Shown here: positions 46,563 to 58,096 of the stretch, piece by piece
Position numbering within the stretch: position 1 is the stretch's first letter
Layout: each line of letters begins with the position of its first letter
Origin: Agaricus subrufescens
Taxonomy: Eukaryota; Basidiomycota; Agaricomycetes; Agaricales; Agaricaceae
Direction of reading: 5' to 3'
DNA: 64,000 bases
Assembly: GCA_029945375.1 (NCBI GenBank)
Contig: CM057059.1
Location: 3,100,001-3,164,000 of the forward strand
Position numbers and translations under genes: made by a program
The notes under the pieces: model-generated
Seen by the model: the letters and a program-made list of their open reading frames with translations, nothing else
Told to the model about the DNA's origin: nothing
The model's database searches: none

Positions 46563-48309
46563 TCAAAGAACCCAATGATATCGGTCAGGGTGATATCCGG
46601 CCTGGTGCGCAAATGTGCTATTGACGCTACTTGCATCCCCGATGACGGACTGACCTTGTGGACGCGAGATAGAGCCGTAGTTAATGGCGATCTGACTCAC
46701 CTCTTCACCCTCCAAACGAACACGCGCTTCACGAGCGCGTTGACGGCAACGAGTGACGAGTTTGGAGACAACATAGAGGCAGACGAAGGCAACAAAAGCG
46801 AAGGCGAAGGAGAACATGGCTTGGACGCGGTTACCGCCACCGGTGATGATTTCAGCAGCATCAAAAGCAATGGCGTTGCCACTGCAAGCTTCCTTCCACT
46901 GCCTGTTGCTAGTGATAGCAGCATTCTATTAAGGGTGTGTGGGTATGAACGAAGTCGAGCGAGAAGGGTGCAAATACCTCAGCACGGTAAATGAACTCGG
47001 TCAAAGGGATATCAGCGTGATGGCCAAAGACGTGAACATCTTTGAAGTTAGAATGAGTCCCGTTCTTGAACTTAATGCGGAGGAAGTCGCGGATATCAGG
47101 GGGAGAACCACGGCGAAGTTCAATAGCAATGGCAGAGGAGTAGTCGGCTACGTCCGTTATTTAGTTCCGAAAGTGGGGCATGTAACAGTCAAGACTCACG
47201 TATGCCTTTTAATTCGGGGTGTTCCTTGATGATACCGGTTTGGTGGAAGAACGAGATGAAGGGTTGGTAGGTAGTTTGGATGACCATGAACTGGAGAGGG
47301 TCGCCATTGAAAGCAATACGCTCGAGGGAGGAAAGGATAGTGTGCAAGAGAGTCCGACCAGCAACTGGAACATGCCTTCAGACCCTGATTAGATACCTGT
47401 ATGTGGTATCCACGTACCGTTACCAATACCAACGATGTCGCTATCACTGAAAACTCCGTTCTCGTGATAGTTAGCAAAGTGATGAGCCTGTTCGATCAAG
47501 GTGGGCGGAAGACGGTGAGCGTAGGTCTTGTTGTGAATGAGTTGAGAGTTGACAAAGTCATAGATCTGTTCAAATCTCTCAGCATTTTCATCACAAAGAA
47601 CGAGTTTCTCAAAATACTCACGTTCCAGGCGTTCTCAAGAGTAGTTGGGCGGCCAAAGACGAAATCCTTCGCAGCATGGAAAAATGGTTGAGCATCCTTG
47701 CTCTTTGCCTTGAAATCCGCAGAAGCATAGAACTCCTTGATGTGTTTCTGGAAGGCAGGGCAGTCTGTCCAACTTTCGAGAGAGCGATCGTTGCCGGGCT
47801 CGACGGTCTCGACTGGGCAAGTTTCAGCCTTGATAGTTCCAAAGCTATATATAGATACTAACCAGGGACGTATTGATAACCACCAAGGGGTGCAAGGACA
47901 GTCGTGTCGTTAGCAAGGGTGATTTTGTTCTTTAGGGTGGGAGGGAAAAGGCCCTGAAGAAGAGCGACAGCGGAGTCGAAGACTACAGTCCCCTCGACAC
48001 CAGCCTTTACGCGAACCTTGACCTCGTTGTTGTCGACGAGGTCAGAACGAATACCCTCAATATAGGAGGTAGAGGCGCTGTCAAAGTAGGTGGTGCGAAG
48101 AAGGGAGCCAAGGCTGTGAGACTCCACCTACGAAGAAAAACATCCGTCAATGTGGTGAGAACCGCAGTGAAGACCTGGACACTCACTTCTCCGAGAGCGG
48201 TAGTCTCGGTGTTGGAGCCCGCATAGGTGTAGGGATCTTGATAGTAGTTGTATCGGTCACCATTGCGGGCAATGATGATTACACCTAGCACTTTTGACAA
48301 CTGCACCAT
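46563..48309 (-). CDS. Histidine-phosphatase-fold membrane protein with altered RHG motif
   Basis: Many exons give a protein of the histidine phosphatase superfamily (phosphoglycerate mutase-like, acid-phosphatase branch). ATG at 48309 gives MVQLSKVLGVIIIARNGDR. The catalytic-loop motif RHGxR therefore appears as RNGDR, with Asn16 in place of the phospho-accepting His. Later blocks are YYQDPYTYAGSNTETTALGE, SDLVDNNEVKVRVKAGVEG, LAPLGGYQYVPGVETVEPGN, DCPAFQKHIKEFYASADFK, GRPTTLENAWNIYDFVNSQL, FSDSDIVGIGN, GDPLQFMVIQTTYQPFISFF and VHVFGHHADIPLTEFIYRA. The end has a C-terminal helix (MFSFAFAFVAFVCLYVVSKL) followed by an Arg-rich tail. I recall the same RNGDR form in agaricomycete homologues. Probably membrane-anchored; catalysis doubtful. 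The final residues after EGEE are uncertain because a GTGAGT donor lies there. Confidence 0.8.
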
Positions 48310-49248
48310 AATTTTGAAAGTCCGCGGGTCAGGTAGGGCGATGAGGGGAAAGACGACACTGTCTGAGCCTCTTGCCGCATTTTCAAAGTGTTTATAACAC
48401 TGCAAGGGGTCGGACAACGCGACGACACCACGTGTCGTGATCGAAGTCAATAACACCTGAAATTAGTCATTACACGCAAATCAGAGGCCTTGAAAGTGCT
48501 AGAACGACTGGTGCCGAGGAAGTCGAGGACAGAAAACGTCGGGAAAGCCGGGAAAGTTGTGATCAGGGCACACGTGATATAGGTGAATTCATTCCTCATT
48601 GGACAAACGGCCAAGGGAAGCGCTGGAGGAACAGCGAGGATTTCGCATGGTGATGACTGGGAGCTGTAATTGTTATTATGCTTAGCATGAGGCTGCAGGT
48701 CAACACGCAGAATTAATGGATTGAAGAACGTTCGCTCCAGGGTTGGATGGCTCAAACAAGTATTATCCTAATCGAAGTGGGTGTACCTCATCAAAGCCTT
48801 GCTTGTTCAATCTAGGGCAGAGCCGTGATGAGAAACGATGAATGCATCTTATGGTGAAGAAGATTTAGGCGCACCTCTGGGGGTCATCTTTTGAACCGAA
48901 ACATAGCCATTGATGAAATGAAGCCAATGCCGCACGGTGGGTATTCTCCGTTGGACGAAGACGGAGGTTATAATACACATTGCAACTCGACTTAAATATT
49001 CGCAAGCTAAGCCAACCTTGATTGTGTGTTGCCCGAGAAACAAGAACAACAAGAAACAAGAGGAAAAGTACACGTCTTCTTGGTTATGATCATGACGGTA
49101 CGCATGCAGGTGGGCACGAGGAATTAGAATTGTTCTTCACGGGAATACAATACACCCCGTCCGGTAATTAACGAAAACCTGTCGCAGGATTACGTTCAGA
49201 TCATCAAAAGGTTCTGAAGGAGTGACTACTTGCCTCGAGGCCTAAATA
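48310..49248. other. Intergenic upstream of the phosphatase-like gene
   Basis: A minus-strand frame near 48447-48755 is open but has no recognisable domain. I treat the stretch as promoter and unassigned DNA. Confidence 0.35.
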
Positions 49249-50357
49249 CTATTTCTTGCGCTTTCCTTTGCTTCCACCACCTTTGGCCCCTGAAGCACTG
49301 ACCGATGCAGAAGCATCAAAGGCGGCACTACCTTGAGTAGCACCACCGCCACCACGCCTTCTTCGTCCTTGATTGTATGACGAGCGTTCACTCTTCTTTA
49401 GCCACCGTTCAGGGTCCGGTGGTGGTGTGACGCCTGGAGTAACGCCTGGTGGCACACGCGACATCCGCACTTTTTTGGGTTTATCCACTGGCGTCGTTAG
49501 CGATTGCTGTTGTGCTGAAGGGGCCGCAGTGAGGATGGAAGACGACGGCATGGGCGGTGGCGCAGCTTCAAGTGTGTTCGTGATAGAAGCAGGGAGTGTG
49601 TCTATAGCATGAAGGTAGTCATTGTTAATGAAGTCGAGTTGCTTCTGAGCCGCTTGAAGGTTCGTTAGGATATCAGAATGTTCTTCCGTAGCCTGACTAG
49701 TTTAAGCACCAGCAAGACAGTGGTGAGGCATTCGGGGAAGCTTACAGGGTCTGTGTTGTCCAGTAATTCGGTGTAGAGGTCGAGCGCTTCTTGATACATG
49801 CCATCGCGATAAAACTAGGGACAACATTTCGCACAATGGCGTATGCTTATAAAACGACGGAAGAGACGCACGAGCTGGGCTTCCAGATGGGCTAGACCCC
49901 GATCTTCAGGGTTTTTCTCTTTGAGAGACTTTGTAGCCTCATGTGCACTAGCGCTTTCATGCGAACGGTATAAAGCATAGGCATTCTCAAAGGCAAGTTC
50001 AGACTTGTCTTTGCTTCCGTCGATGACAGTGAGAGCTGATTGGTATTGGTCAATCTGCAGCAGTAAGAAGAGCTTCGTGCTTAAGGCATCGACATCATCA
50101 GGATAGATCCTGAGAACTACACGATCGAGATGAGTTTTCCGAGGCAGTGAAGTAGGATACAGACACGCACTTTTGTCGCAGGTCTTTATAGCATTGGCAA
50201 AGTGTGCACCATCGATCTGTGAGCAAAGCGAGGAGAACAGCCGTCGCGCAGTTTCCGCCTCGGACACAGGTTTCTTTGGAGTTGCCTTTCGGGTGCTGTT
50301 CCTCCCCTTCGCCTGGCCCGGCTTGGCTTTCCTCGCTGTCGCCGACGGTGGGGGCAT
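49249..50357 (-). CDS. SRP72: Signal recognition particle subunit SRP72, unusually short
   Basis: SRP72 binds SRP RNA with SRP68 and helps target ribosomes to the ER. Four exons (50171-50357, 49872-50116, 49746-49814, 49249-49692) give exactly 314 residues. The N-terminal TPR-like part reads ARRLFSSLCSQIDGAHFANA..ILRIYPDDVDALSTKLFLLL..FENAYALYRSHESASA and is followed by QLFYRDGMYQEALDLYTELL. The C-terminus has the SRP72 RNA-binding signature PGVTPPPDPERWLKKSER and a basic RRRRGGGG..KGKRKK tail. The start MPPPSATARKAKPGQ is the first ATG in frame. Yeast and human SRP72 are about 640-670 residues, so several central TPRs appear absent here, after HSDILTNLQAAQKQLDFINN. All joins hold frame, so the shortening is in the gene rather than a local frameshift. 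Divergent from pinin. Confidence 0.88.
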
Positions 50358-50444
50358 AACGGAGATTGTTGTGGTCGCAGGCAGAGATGCCGTTCCCACG
50401 GTCCTTGTCACTGACTTTCATCACAGCCAGCAAAGCCGCGGCTA
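50358..50444. promoter_or_regulatory. Short bidirectional promoter, SRP72 / pinin
   Basis: 87 bp separate the SRP72 start codon (minus, 50357) from the pinin start codon (plus, 50445). Both starts are fixed by in-frame splicing or by being the first ATG in frame. The segment lacks an obvious TATA box. Confidence 0.55.
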
Positions 50445-51538
50445 ATGTCGTCCGAAGAGTATGTACATCCTCGTCTGGCGGTCGAGCTCGTCGCTAACAC
50501 ATGTTGCAGTCAAACAGAGAGTAATGCTGCAGCGGCCGTTGCTGATGTTCCGAAGTCGGTGCCAGAAACCAAGAAGCGGCCACGACTGGATTTATCAGCC
50601 CTCGATGGCGGCCGAGAGCGAAAGCGCGGAAAATCTATGTTCGGACTCGTGCTAGGCACACTGAACAAAGCCAAAATTGAGGACAAAGAACGTAATGCTA
50701 GTGAAGCGGTCTGTCCGTTCATCCTGGTTTTGTTACCCCCTTTGACACACCGGCTCTTCGGCAGGCAAAGAAACGACAACTGATTGAGCAAAGACTCCAA
50801 AGCAAATTACGCAAAGAGACTGACTCTGTTAGGCGCGCAGAAGAGGCGAAAAAGAGCAAGAATTCGGCAAACCGAAAGGAAGAAGACTTGCAGTGCAAAG
50901 ACTCAATAGTACGACTATTATTTCCTTCCTCCACCTCGGCGATGCTCATCGAAAATTTTAGCACAAGCTTCGCCGTACACGGTACCCCCTGCTTGCCAAA
51001 TACCTCCTGACGTCGGATACTATTCTTGACGATGACTCGCAGTCAACGCCCACGAACCCCCTTGCCCCTCCGCCTAGATCTCATCCTCCACCTCTGTACT
51101 ACCTTCCGGCAAAACTGACACCGGCGCAGGAGGCATTCTTAGCGAAACGGAAGCAAGAGGTACAGAATTTATTATCCCTGTTTGCACGTTTTGACGCCCC
51201 TAAAGGTCTCCGAGGCGATCGAGCGCGAATGGGGTCTTTTCAAAGAGGAACGCGCATCGAGTATTGAAGAAATCAACCTCCTGCGGAAACAGGCCACAGA
51301 AGACGAGGCCAAACTGAGGTCTGAACGTGCCGAAGTTCAAGATCGAGAGATGGAAACTGACACCAAATCACCTGTCGAAGGAAAACGCTCCCCAACCCCA
51401 CCTTCAGCGACACCTGATGCCAATATGGACGTTGACGAATCCCCTACCATAAAAGAGGAACATTCAAACTCCTCACCAACGAAGAAAGAGGAATCTGTCT
51501 CCATGCAAGCCGACGATGACGACGCCGTGGAATACTAA
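50445..51538 (+). CDS. Pinin/SDK-domain protein, splicing-associated
   Basis: Pinin associates with exon-junction and SR-protein complexes in the nucleus. Five exons (50445-50458, 50510-50708, 50765-50908, 50962-51159, 51206-51538) give 295 residues with consistent phases. Exon 1 is only 14 coding nt (MSSE plus two bases). The pinin/SDK/MemA core is clear: KRGKSMFGLVLGTLNKAKIE, AKKRQLIEQRLQSKLRKETD, HKLRRTRYPLLAKYLL, PPPLYYLPAKLTPAQEAFLA, SEAIEREWGLFKEERASSIE. The acidic/basic C-terminal tail ends MQADDDDAVEY, as in other agaricomycete pinins I recall. Long coiled-coil stretches fill the middle. It shares an 87-bp promoter region with SRP72. Confidence 0.92.
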
Positions 51539-54500
51539 CTAGTCTTGTTCAAGGTAGACTACTATCTCCGGATCCTACTAGTACACTAACTTTGAACTCT
51601 CCTGCTAGATGTATATATTCGTTGTACGTTTTCTCATCTTCATCCTCCTTTCAGCTTTTGTTAGGTCATTTACTCCTTTGAATGCTACTCCGAGTTTGCA
51701 TGCACTACCTCCTTGCAACTGCCGTTGTTTGCTGTCTAGTCTTAGCCCTGGTTAATTCAATTCTCGTTTTCGGTCCGTCAGCCGTTTACCCATTCGAAGA
51801 ACGACATTCTTGGTGAAGGTTCTATTCATCGAAGTCGCCAGTGACACCGAGACTCTATTTTGTCGTTTCAGGAAAATGTGTAGGCCACGCCGTGATAACC
51901 TGCGTCCTCCGCCAAGACTGTGGATCATCGGATCAAACATTCCACTCGCGTTTAAAAAAACTGGAAAGGATCCGGATGCAGAGGGTACCGTGTGGCTGTG
52001 GTTCATAATGTGGCCATACGTCGGTGGTGGACTTCTTGTGAATCAGTTACTCATCTCACACATACCCGCTTCTCCCGTATTGGCCGTAAACTTGGGCATC
52101 CAACAAGACCGATTCTATTCAATCAGACTCCACACATCATTGTCCATACTTGATCAGTCACCTTTCCTGGATCATCATGAATATCGTTTTTCCTCAAGCA
52201 AAGCACCCTTAAACATTGCATGTCAGAATACCTTTCATTCCGTTCATCAAGAACAACTTCGTTTTAATTTAGATAGAGTGGGCGATGGGGCCGGACTCCT
52301 TGACTATCCCGTAATTGGTTCGTCAGTAATCCTAAGGTCATAGCTTGCAGTTAAATCTTGTAGCCGATACCGGAGTCCTTTGTAATGGCCTGCAGTGTCA
52401 TCTGTCTGTCGCGTTAACAAGACTGAACCAGTCCTGCTGCGATGATAGGATAGCCTGGGACAAGCATCAGTCTTGTCAAATTCTTTTCTGTTTCTGATCC
52501 AGTTCTGATCCCATAGTGGCCAACTTCCGATTGGTTACCGGTTTCGCATTAATGAATTTCCGCTGGGAGATATGCGGCCGTGGATGTTCAATCTGAGCAA
52601 GTGAAAGTGGTACAATAATGCGGCGGGACCAATGAGGAGCAGAGTGATACGCCAAAGAGAGTGCTCTGGTAAATAAACTGGCAAGTTAGACCCAAGGAAG
52701 CGGGTGCATTCCAAGACTATACAGAAGCATAAATCTGAAAGGAGATCCATTGGTGGTCTAAAAGTATATTGTTATATGCGGACCGGCATGAGGAAACGTG
52801 CTAGGCGGACGGTCATGTGGCCTGGGCACTACATGACCTTTTGTTGATTCGTCTTTTATTAAACATTCGGCCTTCTTCAATTCTACGCTATACCGATTCT
52901 AGCTTTTTTTCTCCATCACCGCCGTTCGTGTGTTTACAGTATCACGACATGATCCCGATATACTATAAAACTTGAACTTAGACAACAATAGACCTGCATG
53001 TGAGAAATGGGGCCGCTTCTTGGTAGTACATAATCTAGTATTTCTAAATCCCATGTTTTTATTGCCCTTGATATTAAACATTGATGAACCGAGTAGAATT
53101 CTTTCTATCCATTCAGTACTATCAGTGTAATAGAGCAGCTACCGGATTAGCTATTATGACATTGTGGCGTCATTGATATTTCACCGGAATCGAGAGGGAG
53201 AATAGCATCTCATTTAGTACGTGTAAGAGGGAAACTCGTAATTTGCGACTCTCCACAGCCTATGACATCTTTCGGTTCCCAATTGTCCAAAAACTTGGTT
53301 TGGCATCACTCAATTTGGCACCGACACTCTGTTGGAATATCCTATCTCAAAAAGAAGCGCTGATATTTGAGGAGGCGAAGAGATCTTTCTATCTTTCTGT
53401 GGTTCAGGAGCTCCAATGATGAATTTTATGTGCGCCCATCCAAGTGAGCTCAACTGGCGTCATCTAATTTGATCTATATTTAGCTACATCGCGTCCGATG
53501 AGGAGGCACTGGTGGGAATCGAAAGTCCGAAAGCCTCAATAGGATGAGACTATGAGACATACGCTTTGATAGATGGGGATGAGGTGGGAACGCACAGAAT
53601 ACTGTTATAATTTTAATTTGGTGGCTGAAGCTAACGACTGAGACTATCACTTTCCAGTTCATGATTGCCCGGCACGCCTCGGTTTCCAATACTTAGAACT
53701 CTCTTTGCGATGAACTTCGCGGACTTACTACAAATAGATTTCTGATGATTTTTGCTTGTAATAAAGAAGAACATCTTTTATGATACAATGCTATTAAATC
53801 ATTCGACTATTTGTATGAGAACAATCAGGCTCAGGGATGATACAAACTTAAATTTTAGGCGCCTTGGGGAAGGACTGTACTGTACTGTACTGTACGCCTT
53901 GCGTTTGGGCCCCAGCCCCAGATCCGTCGTCTGAGCTTTCATTTCAAGAGAAATCAGAAGGTTTCGGGGAAGCAAACAGATTTGTAATGCGCCGCTCGAA
54001 CACAAATTTGAGAACACTAGCATGTATACTAATAATATGAATAATGGGAAAGAGGGGAGACAAGCAGACCGGCCTAGATCCCTCTGTAAAAGTTCGCCGC
54101 GCGCCTGGAGATAGAGTTCAAATTGGCTAGATGGTCGACTGCAAACATGATCAGTTGTAGGTGCAAGACTCATGGGAATGGTGGGAAAAGAAGCCAGAAA
54201 TGTTGTAAGTGCCTCGAGAACTGCACCCTTTCAGGGAATGTTTTATACACTTCTGTACCTCTCTATACATTCTATACATTTACAGTATCTCTCCTTGTAC
54301 CCTGTCTGCACCTCATTCAGCGAAAATTTATGGTAGTGGTGGTGGACGACCGCCGAGAGATTGCGATTAGTACACTACTCGCTAGCGCTCAAACTTGGCT
54401 AGGGCCGACGGCGACACAGAATCGAATTTTTAATTACCAAACTGACTTTTGGCAGCTGACAACTGTCGAGCTTTGTTGCGTTGAAAGTTGTCCACACCAA

Positions 54501-57500
54501 CCGGCCTTTTTTTTTTCTGTATTCAATCGTGCAAAGGATCTCTCTAACCGAAGCTCGGGCTAGATGGCGATTTATTTTTATTTTTATTTTATTATATTTT
54601 TTTCTTTTCAAGATCTGGATTGGTGGCGTGAGGTACGGACACAGTCCGCGGGATGATAATTTGTAAAATGGTTCTAGTTCACAAGGTAGGCTAGGCGGCC
54701 TAAAGGAAGTTCGAAATGTCCCAATGTTGTCCGATTCGGAGGGTGGAGAAGTCTTCTGCCATACGTGATGCATGAGAGGGAGAGGGTAGAGGCGGGGAGT
54801 CATAGGGAGATAAATACTCGGTTATGTGAAGACATGTAACCCAAGTTACATAGGCAGAGAGAGCCAAAGGAGGGGATGAGGGGCCGAGAGTGGCCGCGGA
54901 TCCTGTCTTGACAAGGCACAAGCGGTAGAGTGCTTCTGATCTGCAGGTGAAGTAAGAGGTTGAGCCCGGAAAATGGAAGACACACTTGTAGGGTGCAAGA
55001 GGAGGTCGCATCGTCTTGCGATATTCCGGTTGGGCGGGAATGTAAATGCTCTGGTCCGGGGAGTATGATCAGGAGGCGGTTTGAGGTGGTCGCATTCCTC
55101 CGGCCGTCGCGTCGGCACGACACCGATCATTGGGGTGACATGGCTTCTACCATCTACCTGAGCCACTGGATAAGATACTGTTCTTCTGAGCTAAATTGGT
55201 CCTACGAACTTGCAGATCTATTCGATACGCTAGGTGGTATATCATGTGCTGGTTTTGAACAACGTGTGATTAATCCAGATTGAAAAGCTATCCCTAGGCA
55301 AGCGAGATGAAAAGAAGATCGATAGCTTGCAATCTGACATCGAGTCTTCAGTTACGATTGAACCGCTCGGAAAATGCGAGTGTCCTGGAGACTCAATTCA
55401 TTTTTGAAAAAAATGGGCAACAGATGGATAACATACTCAATGCCGCGGAGTTTCAACGGTTTCCTACCGATTTTTTCCAGGGTTTTTTCCAGGGTGAGAT
55501 GTGTTGTTTTCCTGGATGGCGATCCAGCCGGACTGTTATGTTCTTCGCAGCCTTACTTCCACTTTGATAAAATTATAGACAGTACGATTACACGTTTGCC
55601 GGTCCTTTGACGAGATGCTTCTAGAATGATTCATCCCATCGCTTTGTTGAACAAACTTTTTTTCGGGGTTTGCTTGACGACAGCTCCAAACTGGTTAGAA
55701 CATGAGAATATTTGCGAGATAAATTAAATAAGGTTCCCCTCCATGAGTTTCTGGATGACTTAACTGATTGAATAGAATATTGACTAAGTCCGAGTCAACA
55801 TGAGTTGAGAGGCGTAATTTTAGTACGTGATGCCGGGGTCAACAAACCCATTGGAACCACAAACATAATAGTGGGGCGCTCTCTCTTCAAATATAGGCCG
55901 AGGTCTGAGGATGAAAGGCTATCACATCCATTCGGAATATATTTAAAAAACATAACGCTTTCGGAGATTCCACATCTTCGGATGCTTTTTATTTCCCATC
56001 AACATATCAAATCGAAAGTTCATACCACAAGTGGATGCTTTAGACGGGATTAAACCGTTACACTCAGGGTCCGTCTTAAGGGTCTTCGACTCACATAACG
56101 GCAAAGTGGGCAGAGTTGGGCGTGGACCACGATAAGGTTTGATCTCGGCACTACCCTTCAATAGAGAGAGGTGATTATTTGATCGGATCCTGAACTAAAA
56201 CTTCGTGTGCCCAGAACCTTACTTACTGACCTGGATTAGGATGAGGTAGCGAGATCTGGTCGGAGGAGGCGAACAGCAAGCGAATAGGGCACCGTGATGA
56301 TCTTACTCCAGAATGACTTCATTTATAGCGAGGCGATGCCGTCATTTCCCGACCGAGGCGTGCCCCTATTGGATGAGGGATTCACAAGATTATAACGGAC
56401 ATCATGGGATTTGGGCTTCCCTTTTGTCGCAAAATTAGCATATGTGTTCTGGTAGACGCGACATTTTCGACACAAGAAGTTGAAGTTTCAATGTCAGAAA
56501 TCTTATCAATCTATTTTAGCTTGTATTGTCTAGAAATCTCATTTCCGGTATCCGCCCATATAGCTTGATAAGGATTGCGTAGAGTGTCCCCTCACTTTCA
56601 TTAACAAGACTCATTAACAGGTGACCCCAAGGCGGTCGACAACGCCTCAAGGGGTTCAAAATAGAACAAAGAATAAAAGTTTGTCATGTCCCTTGATTAG
56701 GGGGGATTTTAATGGGCGCAGAGCCGGTCTCTCAGATACGGAAGCGAAACTTTGTGCTTGGGCCAAGCTAGAAGGCAGGGACTGAGAGACGAGGCTTTGG
56801 TTCAGCGGCGGAGCAGGTATAGAGTTCTTCTACCGCCCGCCGCGTGTCGGATGCGTCGGATCGGGTTTCTTGGCCGACTAAAGCAAACTGAAGGGTTATC
56901 CTGTTTCTATAAAAATCTAGTCATTTAAGATCTCCACGAGTGGCACGGCCTCCTCACTCTAAAAATTCTCTATTAACTTTGAGCGAAAATTTCGCAGAAT
57001 GATTGAGGGAATCGGGGAGGCCGAGGCAATTGAATGGCCTATCCGGAATAGAAAATGGATCTCTGCATGCGAGAGAACGATGGTTCGGCGATGGCGGGAA
57101 ATGTGGGAGATACATATTGAATTTTGGCTGGTTTTTGATTTAATTAAAATGTACCAAGGTGTGTCAATGTCAAAGTTAAACACGTGAAATAGAATATTTG
57201 TGGGTTACCCTAGATCCACGAGGCTCTCAATGAGGAGACAGCGCGGGTGGATACAGTGCATTTGTGATAGCCCCGTACATACTTGCAATAAATCAGGTCT
57301 TTCCTGAGACTCCATGTTACTTGTACCACTGATTTGGATACTAGACACTTCGTTGCATAGCCTACAAGTCATTTGTCTCATAACTCATGTCACCTCGGAC
57401 TTACAGTAGATACCTTTCATCCCTGTCGGCAATAGAATAGAGTGATTGCGGGTCAAATAACCATTTACATAAAGACGCAAGGGTCTACTGTATGAAGTTG

Positions 57501-58096
57501 TCGAAAAATCTCTTCTGAATGATAGATCCAACATCTCCCTACATATCGTAAAAAGACGTCTGCCGATGTAGTTGTCATCAAATGGTTATGGATAGACTCA
57601 AGGGCCACGAGCAATAACGATACTCAGGGAGCTGATAGTAATCTCCGTCCCACTCAACACTACAATGTCGGAAGTGGTTTACGATAGTTTTCAGAGACCG
57701 TATCTCAAAATTCCATTGCTCGATGGTTCGTTGATCATGATCTTGAAGGAGGTGTTATTAATATGGACCAATACGGGCTGTGCCGGCTCGGCAATCATGT
57801 TACCATGTGTCGGACATACTCGCCGGGTATCTCGACGTCCATTACCGTCCGGGTACGGCAATAGTTTCTCGTTATTACATGACGCGTTTTTGCACAGTAC
57901 GCAAGACAGAGGACGGGCTGTCCTCCTAGAGCGGCCGCACACTATGAACACGAGCGGGGGCGGGGGTGCAGGGGCTGCTTAGTCAGCGTTCCCGGCGAAA
58001 ATAGGCCGGCTCAGTGGTCTGCGGGGGTGCGCAATTCAACATTTCTCGGCGTCAGACGCTGTCTTCTCCCTCCACCACCCCTCGTTCTCCTTCGCG
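51539..58096. other. Long gene-free interval (about 6.5 kb)
   Basis: I can support no gene. Several long frames occur (51876-52343 plus, 54399-55166 minus, 55805-56053 plus) but have no recognisable domains, signal peptides or splice-linked exons, and overlap one another on opposite strands. T-rich runs occur at 54560-54610. Confidence 0.4.
53874..53895. repeat. ACTGT pentanucleotide microsatellite
   Basis: About four tandem copies of ACTGT (22 nt) within the gene-free interval. Confidence 0.85.

Noticed and set aside
51810..52343. Plus-strand frame of up to 177 codons
   Set aside because: The first in-frame ATG is internal (51876), no domain is recognisable, and an opposite frame overlaps it. 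Not enough support to call a gene.
54399..55166. Several overlapping minus-strand frames of 100-134 codons
   Set aside because: Three different frames are open at once over the same DNA, which indicates composition rather than coding.
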